A stretch of DNA of 39,846 nucleotides. Origin: RZYP01 sp964386405 (GTDB lineage: Bacteria; Bacillota; Negativicutes; Acidaminococcales; Acidaminococcaceae). How positions within the stretch are numbered: position 1 is the stretch's first letter; every line of letters starts with the position of its first letter. This document shows, piece after piece, positions 23,879 through 32,020 of this stretch. The notes below the pieces were generated by a model that worked only from the letters and a program-made list of their open reading frames with translations, was not told the origin of the DNA and searched no databases. Position numbers and translations under genes: made by a program. The DNA lies in NCBI GenBank assembly GCA_964386405.1, contig CAYLRW010000003.1:1-39846 (forward strand), written 5' to 3'.

Positions 23879-24604
23879 TTATATCCCTCCAACCAAAGTT
23901 CCGATATGTTCTCCCAAAGCTGCTTTAAGAATATTTCCCGGTTTATCAATATTAAAAACAACAATAGGTATCTTATTATCCATGCACAAACTGATTGCGG
24001 TCGAATCCATAACGCCTAAATTACGTTGTATGACTTCAATATAGTCAAGAGTTTCAAACTTTTTCGCTTCTGGATGTTTAGCAGGGTCAAGGTCATAAAC
24101 GCCATCAACACCTTTTTTAGCCATGAGAATAACATCTGCTTCTATCTCAGCCGCTCTAAGTGCTGCAGTAGTATCAGTGGAAAAATAAGGATTGCCTGTT
24201 CCAGCTGCAAAAATAACAACACGGCCTTTTTCCATATGCCTGATAGCTCTGCGTCTGATATAAGGCTCAGCAATCTGTCGCATTTCAATTGCAGTCTGTA
24301 CTCTTGTTACAACTCCGCGGTTTTCCATAGCATCTTGCAATGCCAAGGAATTGATAACCGTTGCCAGCATGCCCATGTAATCTGCTGTAGCTCTATCCAT
24401 GCCTTTTGCACTACCAGAAAGTCCTCTCCATATATTTCCACCGCCGTTAACAATCGCAACCTCAAATCCAGCAGCTAAAACATCTTGAATTTGCTTTGCA
24501 ATAGAGTCTACTACTTCTGGATCAATACCAAAACCTTTATCACCAGCTAGCGCTTCTCCGCTCAACTTCAATATCACACGTTTAAATTTTGCATTATTTG
24601 GCAA
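23879..24604 (-). CDS. pyrH: UMP kinase
   Basis: Phosphorylates UMP to UDP; bacterial amino-acid-kinase-fold enzyme, usually hexameric and controlled by UTP and GTP. The 241-aa sequence has the N-terminal KRVILKLSGEALAGDKGFGID, the GGGNIWRGLSG substrate loop, MDRATADYMGMLATVINSLALQD, and FAAGTGNPYFSTDTTAALRA. The start is a TTG with GGAGGTAA nine bases upstream. It lies after the assembly gap and before frr in the standard rpsB-tsf-pyrH-frr order. Confidence 0.98.
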   Translation of the reverse strand: MPNNAKFKRVILKLSGEALAGDKGFGIDPEVVDSIAKQIQDVLAAGFEVAIVNGGGNIWRGLSGSAKGMDRATADYMGMLATVINSLALQDAMENRGVVTRVQTAIEMRQIAEPYIRRRAIRHMEKGRVVIFAAGTGNPYFSTDTTAALRAAEIEADVILMAKKGVDGVYDLDPAKHPEAKKFETLDYIEVIQRNLGVMDSTAISLCMDNKIPIVVFNIDKPGNILKAALGEHIGTLVGGI

Positions 24605-24837
24605 TTTTTATTACCTCCTACCAAGATCCCTATTCAATTTAGTTTCTACAAGCTTATTAAATTTCCTCTTTACGAAGAGAAAACATTTTAAATTTATCAC
24701 AATTAAAAATCATTGTTTNNNNNNNNNNNNNNNNNNNNNNNNNNNNNNNNNNNNNNNNNNNNNNNNNNNNNNNNNNNNNNNNNNNNNNNNNNNNNNNNNN
24801 NNNNNNNNNNNNNNNNNNTTGTTTTTATATCAGATTT
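24605..24837 (-). other. pyrH-tsf intergenic region with a 100-N assembly gap
   Basis: Bases 24719-24818 are exactly 100 Ns, the usual placeholder for a scaffold join of unknown length. Between the gap and pyrH, a hairpin (about 24663-24684, CTCTT/AAGAG extended by T-A pairs, 4-base loop) lies in the pyrH leader. A promoter, terminator or even a small gene could be hidden in the gap. Confidence 0.95.
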
Positions 24838-25488
24838 TTATTTTACAAACGACATAACTTCAGCAGCAAAGTCAGTTTCTTTTTTCTCAATGCCTTCACC
24901 TAAATAATAGCGGGTAAAACGGCGGATTGAGATATTTTCACCAATCTTAGCGATGCTTTCAGTAATCAAATCGCTGATAGTTTTGTCTGGATCCTTGACG
25001 AAGTCTTGATCAAGCAGGCAAACTTCTTTATAGTATTTTTCAATACGGCCAGTAACCATTTTTTCAATGATTTTTTCCGGTTTTCCTTCATTACGAGCTT
25101 GCTCGGAAAGAACTTCTTTCTCGTGTTCAAGTTCGTTTGTCGGTACTTCTTCGCGCTTCAAGTATGTTGGGTTTGCAGCAGCTATATGCATTGCAATATC
25201 CTTAGCTAAAGTCTTGAAAGCATCGGTTTTGGCAACGAAATCGGTTTCGCAGTTAACTTCAACCAAAACACCAATTCTGCCACCTGCATGGATGTAAGCT
25301 TCTACAAGACCTTCAGCCGCTACACGGCCAGCCTTTTTAGCTGCAGCAGCTAAACCTTTTTCACGCAGAAAATCAATTGCCTTATCAATGTCACCAGAAG
25401 TTTCTGTTAAAGCTTTTTTACAATCCATCATGCCAGCGCCAGTACGCTCGCGTAATTCTTTTACCAAAGCAGCAGTAATTTCAGCCAT
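24838..25488 (-). CDS. tsf: Elongation factor Ts (short form)
   Basis: EF-Ts exchanges GDP on EF-Tu. The 216-aa protein begins MAEITAALVKELRERTGAGMMDCKKAL (UBA-like domain and signature). EVNCETDFVAKTDAFK follows, and the core ends near FTRYYLGEGIEKKETDFAAEVM. It is shorter than the roughly 290-aa form of Bacillus or E. coli; it appears to have one core subdomain rather than two, as in Thermus and some other lineages. The frame extends eight codons upstream, but GGGGAGG places the start at 25488. It follows rpsB by 44 bases. Confidence 0.97.
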   Translation of the reverse strand: MAEITAALVKELRERTGAGMMDCKKALTETSGDIDKAIDFLREKGLAAAAKKAGRVAAEGLVEAYIHAGGRIGVLVEVNCETDFVAKTDAFKTLAKDIAMHIAAANPTYLKREEVPTNELEHEKEVLSEQARNEGKPEKIIEKMVTGRIEKYYKEVCLLDQDFVKDPDKTISDLITESIAKIGENISIRRFTRYYLGEGIEKKETDFAAEVMSFVK

Positions 25489-25532
25489 AAAAATTTTTCC
25501 TCCCCTTTTCAACTACCAGTCAAATGGTTGAA

Positions 25533-26285
25533 CTATTCTTCTGTTTCTTCAGAGCCTTGAACTTCTTCAGTTTCTGCAACTGCTGCAGTTTCTTCTACTT
25601 GCATACCTTGACGGCCTTCCAAAACAGCATCAGCCATTTTTGCAGTCAAAAGTTTTACTGCGCGAATTGCGTCATCGTTTGCAGGAATAACGTGATCAAT
25701 TTCATCAGGATCACAGTTGGTGTCAACGGTAGCAACGATAGGAATGTTCAATTTATGTGCTTCCAAAACTGCAATGTGCTCTTTGCGTGGGTCAACTATG
25801 AACAAAGCGCCAGGCAGTTTTTTCATATCTTTGATACCGCCAAGATATTTTGTAAGTTTATCCATCTCATGACGAAGTCCGAGAACTTCTTTCTTCGGCA
25901 ACAGTTCAAAAGTTCCGTTAGCTTCCATTTCTTCCAATTTGCGTAAACGGTTGATACGAGCTTGAATAGTTTTGAAGTTAGTCATCATGCCGCCGAGCCA
26001 TCTTTCATTGACATAAAACATGTTGCAGCGAATAGCTTCATCACGCATAGCATCCTGAGCTTGTTTTTTAGTACCTACAAATAAAATGCTTTCGCCGCGA
26101 GACGCTACTTCACGAATGAAATTGTAAGCTTCTTCAACTTTCTTAACGGTTTTTTGCAAGTCAATAATGTAAATACCGTTTCTTTCAGTGAAGATGTATG
26201 GAGCCATCTTCGGGTTCCAGCGTCTGGTCTGATGACCAAAATGTACACCAGCCTCAAGTAGTTGTTTCATAGAAATAATTGCCAT
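25533..26285 (-). CDS. rpsB: 30S ribosomal protein S2
   Basis: S2 joins the 30S subunit late and is needed for S1 or mRNA binding. The 250-aa protein has MKQLLEAGVHFGHQTRRWNPKM, ERNGIYIIDLQKTVKK, FVGTKKQAQDA, RWLGGMMTNFKT and FIVDPRKEHIAVLEAHKLNIPIVATVDTNCDPD, all typical S2 signatures. The last 20 residues are acidic (Glu-rich). GGAGGAATTTTAA precedes the ATG. It is the first gene of its operon, behind a clear promoter. Confidence 0.98.
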   Translation of the reverse strand: MAIISMKQLLEAGVHFGHQTRRWNPKMAPYIFTERNGIYIIDLQKTVKKVEEAYNFIREVASRGESILFVGTKKQAQDAMRDEAIRCNMFYVNERWLGGMMTNFKTIQARINRLRKLEEMEANGTFELLPKKEVLGLRHEMDKLTKYLGGIKDMKKLPGALFIVDPRKEHIAVLEAHKLNIPIVATVDTNCDPDEIDHVIPANDDAIRAVKLLTAKMADAVLEGRQGMQVEETAAVAETEEVQGSEETEE

Positions 26286-26387
26286 TTAAAATTCCTCCTG
26301 TTTTTTCCTCCACGGATTTTTTTCGCCGTTAACCAGAACATATTATTCTGGACAGATGACGTAGTACTCCGCGTGTGTTTTTAACCG
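26286..26387 (-). promoter_or_regulatory. rpsB 5' leader with hairpin
   Basis: About 100 transcribed bases precede rpsB. They contain a perfect 6-bp hairpin (CCAGAA at 26333-26338 with TTCTGG at 26346-26351). S2 represses its own operon through the leader in gammaproteobacteria; whether this leader is such a target is unknown. Confidence 0.35.
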
Positions 26388-26393
26388 AACGTA

Positions 26394-26422
26394 ATTATAT
26401 CATAAAGTAGATATTGAAACAA
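26394..26422 (-). promoter_or_regulatory. Sigma-A promoter for rpsB-tsf
   Basis: On the minus strand TTGTTT (26417-26422), a 17-base spacer and a perfect TATAAT (26394-26399). It is placed about 110 bases before the rpsB start, with only intergenic DNA beyond. Confidence 0.75.
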
Positions 26423-26667
26423 GAGGCACCATACATTAGACCTTAATCAAAACGCAAATATGCATAAAATAATCTCATACCAGCGTATGTATACAATATT
26501 TTAGTAGTAAAGCCGTTGCCAATAACATCTTATTGTGATAAATTATACGTTAATAATATATTATAATTTAATTATATAGAATTCTATACATAATTTTTGA
26601 TATTCACGTACTAAAATTTTTCTTCGTTTTAATGAATGTTTAGCTGCAGTTTCTAAAATGAAACCTT
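26423..26667. promoter_or_regulatory. Divergent AT-rich intergenic region with candidate plus-strand promoter and a palindrome
   Basis: No gene is seen here. A plus-strand promoter for the aminotransferase could be TTGTGA (26533-26538), 18 bases, TATATT (26557-26562), but the AT-rich sequence makes this a weak call. Just downstream, TATAGAATTCTATA (26575-26588) is a perfect 14-base palindrome that could be an operator. GTTTC/GAAAC at 26649-26664 can form a short hairpin before the terminator. Confidence 0.35.
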
Positions 26668-26696
26668 CGTCCTGCAAAATATGCAGGACGTTTTTT
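26668..26696 (+). terminator. Intrinsic terminator in the aminotransferase leader (possible attenuator)
   Basis: CGTCCTGCA pairs perfectly with TGCAGGACG (9 bp, 5-base loop) and is followed by TTTTTTCT on the plus strand. It ends 42 bases before the aminotransferase ATG, and no plus-strand gene precedes it in the window. It must therefore end either a leader transcript of that gene or an unrecognised small RNA. Confidence 0.75.
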
Positions 26697-26738
26697 CTAG
26701 CTTATTTTTATTCAAATTTTGAAAGGCGGTTTTTACGT

Positions 26739-27920
26739 ATGTCAACATTCGATTTTAACTCCGTAGTTTCACCATTTATTAAGGCATTACCACCATCAGG
26801 CTTAGCAAAATTTCTGGAAATTACAGCCAATAATCCGAATATTGTCCCGCTAAGTGTAGGTGAGCCTGATTTCGATATTCCTGAGAAAGTAAAAGAAGCT
26901 TGCATCAACAGTATTAATACTGGTAAAAGTACCTATACTTCAACCTTAGGTCTTTTGGAACTAAGAGAAGCAATTGCTGAAGATACTTTTAAGAATTATG
27001 GCGTAAAATATGATCCCAAAACGGAAATTATGGTAACAGTCGGCGTCAGCGAGGCTCTTTATGTAGTTATTCGCTCTATTTTGGCTCCGGGAGATGAAAT
27101 AATAATTCCCGAACCATGTTATGTAGCTAACAAAGCATGCATTATCTTATCCGGTGCTAAACCAGTTCCTGTGGAAACCTTTTTAGAAAACAATTTTGTA
27201 CCTACTATCGAAGATTTGGAAAAGGCTCTAACTTCTAAAACCAAGGCTATTCTCTTAGGATACCCTAATAATCCCACCGGTGCTATAATCAGCAAAGAGC
27301 AAATCAAACAAATTGGTGATTGGGCTGCCAAACACAACCTTGTAATAGTTTCCGACGAATTATATGCTCATCTTACTTATGGCAACAAAAAACATACGAT
27401 GTTCACTGCCTACCCAGAATTTCGTGATCGTACAATAGTTCTGAATGGTTTCTCCAAAGCTTATGCGATGACCGGTTTGCGTCTAGGCTATATCACAGCT
27501 CCTTCTGCAATCATCAGCGCAATGAACTTGCTCCATCAAAATGTTGTTCTATGTGCCAATTCTACAGCTCAATACGGTGCAATCGCAGCTTTAAAGTATT
27601 GTCAAAAAGACGTGGAAGCAATGGTTGCAGAATATGACGCACGCAGAAAAATAATGATAGCTGCCTTTAAAGCAATGAATATTCCACTCTACTCTCCAGA
27701 AGGTGCTTTTTACGTATTTCCATGCATCAAAGAAACAGGACTGACAAGCATGGAATTCGTAGAAAAACTTTTAGATGAAGAAGATGTATTGGTAATACCT
27801 GGAAGTATCTTCGGCAACAGCGGCGAAGGCTTCATCCGTTGTTCCTACGCTTATTCACAAGAAAACCTTAAAATTGCTCTTGAGCGCATAGCTAAATTTA
27901 TCAATAAGTACAGAAAATAA
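26739..27920 (+). CDS. Class I/II PLP-dependent aminotransferase (aspartate/aromatic type)
   Basis: A 393-aa fold-type I aminotransferase. Visible motifs: VPLSVGEPDFDIP (substrate arginine loop region), TVGVSEALYVVIRSIL, GYPNNPTGAII (PLP Asn), VSDELYAHLTYG (PLP Asp and Tyr), and the Schiff-base lysine in LNGFSKAYAMTGLRLGY. GFIRCSYAY carries the carboxylate-binding Arg near the C-terminus. The closest functional groups are PatA/AspC-like transaminases acting on aspartate or aromatic amino acids; the substrate cannot be fixed. The ATG at 26739 follows GAAAGGCGG. It is the only clear plus-strand gene, divergent from rpsB, and its leader carries an intrinsic terminator. Confidence 0.93.
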   Translation: MSTFDFNSVVSPFIKALPPSGLAKFLEITANNPNIVPLSVGEPDFDIPEKVKEACINSINTGKSTYTSTLGLLELREAIAEDTFKNYGVKYDPKTEIMVTVGVSEALYVVIRSILAPGDEIIIPEPCYVANKACIILSGAKPVPVETFLENNFVPTIEDLEKALTSKTKAILLGYPNNPTGAIISKEQIKQIGDWAAKHNLVIVSDELYAHLTYGNKKHTMFTAYPEFRDRTIVLNGFSKAYAMTGLRLGYITAPSAIISAMNLLHQNVVLCANSTAQYGAIAALKYCQKDVEAMVAEYDARRKIMIAAFKAMNIPLYSPEGAFYVFPCIKETGLTSMEFVEKLLDEEDVLVIPGSIFGNSGEGFIRCSYAYSQENLKIALERIAKFINKYRK

Positions 27921-27933
27921 GTTCCTCAAAAAA

Positions 27934-27971
27934 AAAGCGAACTTCCGGTTTTAAACCGAAAGTTCGCTTTT
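27934..27971. terminator. Bidirectional terminator between aminotransferase and spoVS
   Basis: A long stem (AAAGCGAACTT with AAGTTCGCTTT, one mismatch, then CGGTTT with AAACCG) has A-runs on the left and T-runs on the right. It can therefore terminate both the plus-strand aminotransferase and the minus-strand spoVS transcript. Confidence 0.9.
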
Positions 27972-27980
27972 ATTTTTTGC

Positions 27981-28241
27981 TCAGCGCGGCTCAATAAGCA
28001 GCTTAATAGCTGTTCTCTGCCCGCCTTCAATTTCAATTTCGATAAATGCCGGAATACAGATTAGATCCATACCACTAGGAGCAACAAATCCGCGGGCAAT
28101 GGCAACTGCCTTAATTGCCTGATTAAGTGCTCCAGCACCAATTGCCTGCATTTCTGCCCTTCCATGCTCACGTAAAACACCTGCAAGAGCTCCTGCTACA
28201 GAATTTGGGTTAGACTTTGCCGATACTTTTAGTACGTCCAT
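27981..28241 (-). CDS. spoVS: Stage V sporulation protein S (SpoVS, Alba-like)
   Basis: An 86-aa protein, MDVLKVSAKSNPNSVAGALA and onward, nearly colinear with B. subtilis SpoVS, including AIGAGALNQAIKAVAIARG, the APSGMDLICIPAF segment and a terminal AIKLLIEPR. SpoVS has an Alba-like fold. In B. subtilis it affects septation, dehydration and coat assembly during sporulation, but the family also occurs in non-sporulating bacteria. The ATG at 28241 follows GGGGGAGGGG; ten upstream codons in the frame are not conserved. A sigma-H-like promoter lies about 50 bases upstream (see separate entry). Confidence 0.97.
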   Translation of the reverse strand: MDVLKVSAKSNPNSVAGALAGVLREHGRAEMQAIGAGALNQAIKAVAIARGFVAPSGMDLICIPAFIEIEIEGGQRTAIKLLIEPR

Positions 28242-28289
28242 TAAAATACCCCTCCCCCGATTCACTTGCATATATTGAACACAGTAGTA

Positions 28290-28316
28290 GTTCGTTATAA
28301 AAATCAGTTATCCTGC
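28290..28316 (-). promoter_or_regulatory. Candidate sigma-H promoter for spoVS
   Basis: On the minus strand GCAGGATAA (28308-28316), 11 bases, then AACGAAC (28290-28296) matches the sigma-H consensus RnAGGAWWW-N11/12-RnnGAAT at all but the last position. The -10 box ends 48 bases before the spoVS ATG. B. subtilis spoVS is transcribed by sigma-H, which supports the reading. Confidence 0.5.
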
Positions 28317-28366
28317 AATTAAATACTAATATACAGTATACATTTATAAAATAATAAAATTTAGTA

Positions 28367-28897
28367 TCAATCTTTTCTTAAGAGATACATATAGAGAGCA
28401 CACAAAGTTTTAGCATCAAAAATAGTCTCAGCTAAAAGCATTTTTAATACATCTTCTTGACCTACCGTTACCACTTCAATGAACTCATCATCATCAGTGT
28501 GCTGTTCATGCAGTTCAAGATCTTCGGCCAAATAAATATGAATAATTTCGTCCGTAAACCCAGGGGTTGTAGCTATCGTTGTTAATTTGCTCCACTTTGA
28601 TGCTGAGTAGCCAGTTTCTTCTGAAAGCTCTCTTATCGCGCATTCTAAAGGATCTTCATTCAATTCCAGTTTTCCAGCCGGTATTTCATAAAGGACAGAA
28701 TCCAAAGGATACCTATACTGCTTAGCGAAGACAATACTTCCGTTTTTCAAAATCGGTAAAATCGCAACTGCTCCCGGATGATGCACCAACTCTCTGGTAG
28801 CCTCTTTACCATTTGGCAATATAACTTTGTCGACAGCAATCTTAAGAAATTTACCATCAAAAACAGTTTCCGTTGATAAATGCTTTTCCCACAACAT
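28367..28897 (-). CDS. Nudix hydrolase, ADP-ribose pyrophosphatase type
   Basis: About 176 aa with a complete Nudix box, G-x5-E-x7-REL-x-EE-x-G (starting GKLELNEDPLECAIRELSEE), and the downstream TTPGFTDEIIHIYLAEDL typical of NudF/ADP-ribose pyrophosphatases. These cleave ADP-ribose to AMP and ribose 5-phosphate. The product length and N-terminus match B. subtilis NudF if the ATG at 28897 is used; a TTG at 28918 seven codons upstream is also possible, and neither has a clean ribosome binding site. It lies 47 bases after recN. Confidence 0.92.
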   Translation of the reverse strand: MLWEKHLSTETVFDGKFLKIAVDKVILPNGKEATRELVHHPGAVAILPILKNGSIVFAKQYRYPLDSVLYEIPAGKLELNEDPLECAIRELSEETGYSASKWSKLTTIATTPGFTDEIIHIYLAEDLELHEQHTDDDEFIEVVTVGQEDVLKMLLAETIFDAKTLCALYMYLLRKD

Positions 28898-28944
28898 GTT
28901 CTTTTCAAACAAACTCAAAATGCTCTTTACCCCCTATGGTCCTA

Positions 28945-30654
28945 CTAGACACTACTTTTAATATCGTGTTTAATTTTTTCAGCCATTAGCAATAACTGTT
29001 CAGCATTAATCCTTGATGCCTCCGAAATATTATTGCCGCCGGCCATGCGCATTATTTCCGTTACTCGTTCCTGCACATCAAGAGGTTTAACTAAAGTGCT
29101 TGTTTTATTGTTCTCTACTACCTTTTCAATATATAAATGATTATCCGCAAAAGTTGCTATCTGCGCCAAATGCGTAATACAAAGAACCTGTCTTACAGTA
29201 GCAATAACTGCAATTTTTTCCGCCATTTTTTGTGCTGTTACGCCACCCACGCCAGTATCAATTTCATCAAAAACCATAGTCGGAACGCCAGATTTCTCCA
29301 ATAAAACAGTCTTAATCGCCAATGCTATTCTTGATAGTTCTCCGCCTGAGGCTACTTTAGAAAGCAGTTTTGCTTCCTGCCCAAGATTGGCAGTGAAATA
29401 AAATTGAGCCTCATCAGTGCCGTACGGACCAAGCTCAGCTTTTTTTGTTAATATCACCTGAAATCTACCTTGTGGCATTGCAAGATCCCTAATGTGCTGC
29501 GTTACTAATTTTTCAAACTTATCAGCAATTGCTGTTCTTGTAGAAGTCAATTCAAGAGCTTTCTTTTTTAATGCCTCGGACAAAACTCTCAGCTGTGATT
29601 TTTTGTTATCAATGCGATCTGTTATTAAAGACAACTCATTGAGCTGTTCTTTTGCGTTAGACAAATAATCCTTAATTTCCTCAAATGAATTACCATATTT
29701 TTTCTTCAGACGATACCACAGATCAAGTCTTTCCTGCACTTCTATCAAATATGCAGGATCAAAATCATCTTTTTCAATGTAGTTGCTTAAGCTTTGTCTG
29801 GCATCTTCTAATGTCAGCCATGCATTATCAAAAGCACCATAAAAACCCTCTAATTCCTTATCGTATGCCAAGGCTGAAGATATCTTATCACGTGCCTCAC
29901 TCAGGCTGTCCAGAACTCCCTGAATGCCGTTTTCATTGCCATTCAGCAAGTCATAAGCAGCGGCTGCAGCTGTCATAATCTTAGTACTGTTAGTTAATTT
30001 TTTTGCTGTTTCCTGCAGAGATTCTTCTTCACCTGAAAACAATTTTGCAGACTCAATTTCATTAATCTCCCATTCTAGTCGTTCACTAATTTTTTCGCGG
30101 TCAACATTTTGAGAGTTTAGTCTATCAAGTTCCTGACTGATACTAATGTAATCATTATATTTTGCTTTATAATCACTCAACAAATCATCAATATCTTCGG
30201 AACCATACAAATCAATTAAATTTAAGGGTTCACCAGCTTTTAATAATCTCTGGTTCTCATGTTGTCCGTGTATGTCAATAAGCTGCTCGCTAAGCTTTTG
30301 AAGCAAACCTAAAGGAACTTGCACACCATTAACCATCGTAACGCTTTTACCAGATTTAAGAACTTTCCTACGTAAAAATAAGAAATCCTCATCTACTTCT
30401 ATTCCATAGTCGAGCAGAATTGGCAAAATTGTCTGCAAGCCAGAAATATCAAAGACAGCTTGTACCCAATAATGATCCTCACCATCTCGGATATATTCTG
30501 CTGATGCCCTGCTGCCTAAGGCAATACCAAGAGCATCTATTAATATTGACTTCCCAGCACCTGTTTCACCCGAAAATACATTAAAGCCAGGTTCTAATTC
30601 TATTCTAGTGTCTGCAATTAAGGCAAAATTATGAATATGTAATGACTTCAGCAT
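28945..30654 (-). CDS. recN: DNA repair protein RecN
   Basis: RecN is an SMC-like ATPase that gathers broken DNA ends in double-strand-break repair. The 569-aa protein has Walker A FSGETGAGKS (29-36), a central coiled-coil region (about 150-370), the ABC signature KVASGGELSRIALAIK, and Walker B TMVFDEIDTGVGG. LCITHLAQIATFADNH carries the H-loop. The order tlyA-nadK-argR-recN is the conserved Bacillota arrangement. Its ribosome binding site (GATGGTG) is weak. Confidence 0.97.
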   Translation of the reverse strand: MLKSLHIHNFALIADTRIELEPGFNVFSGETGAGKSILIDALGIALGSRASAEYIRDGEDHYWVQAVFDISGLQTILPILLDYGIEVDEDFLFLRRKVLKSGKSVTMVNGVQVPLGLLQKLSEQLIDIHGQHENQRLLKAGEPLNLIDLYGSEDIDDLLSDYKAKYNDYISISQELDRLNSQNVDREKISERLEWEINEIESAKLFSGEEESLQETAKKLTNSTKIMTAAAAAYDLLNGNENGIQGVLDSLSEARDKISSALAYDKELEGFYGAFDNAWLTLEDARQSLSNYIEKDDFDPAYLIEVQERLDLWYRLKKKYGNSFEEIKDYLSNAKEQLNELSLITDRIDNKKSQLRVLSEALKKKALELTSTRTAIADKFEKLVTQHIRDLAMPQGRFQVILTKKAELGPYGTDEAQFYFTANLGQEAKLLSKVASGGELSRIALAIKTVLLEKSGVPTMVFDEIDTGVGGVTAQKMAEKIAVIATVRQVLCITHLAQIATFADNHLYIEKVVENNKTSTLVKPLDVQERVTEIMRMAGGNNISEASRINAEQLLLMAEKIKHDIKSSV

Positions 30655-30672
30655 ATTTTCACCATCTTCACA

Positions 30673-31122
30673 TTAAATATGCATATTTAAGCGAGCTGTA
30701 AAGGTTGGAATATTATCACGATTATCTACAGCAACGAAAATAGTATCATCGCCGGCAACCGTTCCCAATACTTCCGGCCATTTCATATAATCTATACCAT
30801 AAGCCACTGCTTGTGCTGTACCAGGCAGAGTACGAATTACAACTAAATTTTCAGAAATACCAATGCTTAATATTGAATCCTGAAAAGTACGCTCTAGTCT
30901 GCCTTGAGATAAAATCATCCCATGTTCCTTTGGAAACGCATATCTGTAGCCGCCGCTTGCATCAGGAATTTTAATAAGCATTAATTCTTTGATGTCGCGT
31001 GAAACCGTAGCTTGAGTAACATCAATACCGCTATTGCGTAATGCCTGTGCTAAATCATCCTGAGTCTCAATTACCATGGCTTCAATGATTTCTTTGATTT
31101 TTTCATGTCTGGCAATTTTCAT
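30673..31122 (-). CDS. argR: Arginine repressor ArgR/AhrC
   Basis: A hexameric, arginine-dependent regulator of arginine synthesis and breakdown. The 149-aa protein has the N-terminal winged helix (KIKEIIEAMVIETQDDLAQ, QATVSRDIKELMLIKIP) and the C-terminal arginine-binding domain with RTLPGTAQAVAYGID, VLGTVAGDDTIFVAV. The ATG at 31122 follows GGGGTG; a GTG three codons upstream is part of that site. It precedes recN by 18 bases. No ARG-box-like operator was sought systematically. Confidence 0.96.
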   Translation of the reverse strand: MKIARHEKIKEIIEAMVIETQDDLAQALRNSGIDVTQATVSRDIKELMLIKIPDASGGYRYAFPKEHGMILSQGRLERTFQDSILSIGISENLVVIRTLPGTAQAVAYGIDYMKWPEVLGTVAGDDTIFVAVDNRDNIPTFTARLNMHI

Positions 31123-31138
31123 AAATATCACCCCTTAA

Positions 31139-32020
31139 TCATCCTTGGAACTTCGTTGTTTCTTCGCCTCTACGTAACTTTTCCTGCCATGTTTCGTAAT
31201 AAGTTGACGGATAAATATGAAGAAATTGAACACTAAGTGGACTTTTTTGGATAACAACTTTTTCTTTTTCCGTTATACGTTTAATATTGATTCCGTCGGC
31301 AGAAAGATACCATTCATCACATGGCGGCATAACACTAATTTCAATTTGATCAGACATTGGAATAATTAGCGGTCTGGTTTCCAATGAATGTGCACAGATT
31401 GGTGTCAATATACTAACGTCCAGACCAGGATAAACTATTGGACCGCCAGCAGCCAATGAATAAGCTGTTGATCCTGTGGCAGTTGCAACTATAACGCCGT
31501 CAGACGGGTAAACCACCGACTTCTGACCCGCTATTCTGACATCTAATCTAGCCAACCTGGAAAAATGTCCTTTTGTCAGCACAAAATCATTAAGAGCATG
31601 TGCGCACAGAACTTCATGTTGATTCTTGTCATATACAATAGCCTGCAACATACTACGTTCTTCAACCCAGAAATCTCCGTCTCTGACTTTGAGGATTGCT
31701 GCCTCCATTTGCGGGAATTCTACTTCAGTTAAAAATCCTAACTTGCCAAAATTTATTCCAAAAACTGGTATATTCAACGATGCTGCATATCTAGTCATTC
31801 TCAGCAATGTTCCATCACCACCCAAAGACATAGCGGCAGTAAAACACTGCATAGATGAAAAATCTTCCGGTGAATACCCTTTGCACGCATATTCTTCAGC
31901 AATGCCATATGGCAAAATTGGTTCAATGTTATTATTTCGGCAGAAATCAACGACATGCCTCAATACATTAAGAACGCTACTCTTTTCTAGATTAGGGAAA
32001 ATCCCTAATACTAATCTCAT
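31139..32020 (-). CDS. nadK: NAD kinase
   Basis: Phosphorylates NAD to NADP. The 293-aa protein has the GGDGTLLR motif at 67-74, GINFGKLGFLTE, the conserved NDFVLTKG and DGVIVATATGSTAYSLAAGGPIV segments, and the LSADGI strand. Its ATG overlaps the tlyA stop as ATGA, so translation is coupled. The length is typical for the bacterial ATP/polyphosphate-type enzymes; which phosphoryl donor is used cannot be told. Confidence 0.97.
   Translation of the reverse strand: MRLVLGIFPNLEKSSVLNVLRHVVDFCRNNNIEPILPYGIAEEYACKGYSPEDFSSMQCFTAAMSLGGDGTLLRMTRYAASLNIPVFGINFGKLGFLTEVEFPQMEAAILKVRDGDFWVEERSMLQAIVYDKNQHEVLCAHALNDFVLTKGHFSRLARLDVRIAGQKSVVYPSDGVIVATATGSTAYSLAAGGPIVYPGLDVSILTPICAHSLETRPLIIPMSDQIEISVMPPCDEWYLSADGINIKRITEKEKVVIQKSPLSVQFLHIYPSTYYETWQEKLRRGEETTKFQG

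Noticed and set aside
24713..24907. A plus-strand frame running across the N gap.
   Set aside because: It exists only because Ns contain no stop codon, and it is antisense to the tsf 3' end.
26423..26700. T-box or SAM riboswitch upstream of the aminotransferase.
   Set aside because: No T-box GGTGGNACCGCG-type motif and no SAM-riboswitch core sequence are present before the terminator.
26658..26738. An in-frame ATG at 26658 would extend the aminotransferase by 27 codons through the terminator stem.
   Set aside because: No ribosome binding site precedes it, the added residues are Cys/Phe-rich and unlike the family, and the ATG at 26739 has a good site and a typical N-terminus.
28319..28366. 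TACTAA/TTAGTA inverted repeat between the Nudix gene and spoVS.
   Set aside because: Arms are only six AT-rich bases about 30 apart, which is expected by chance here.
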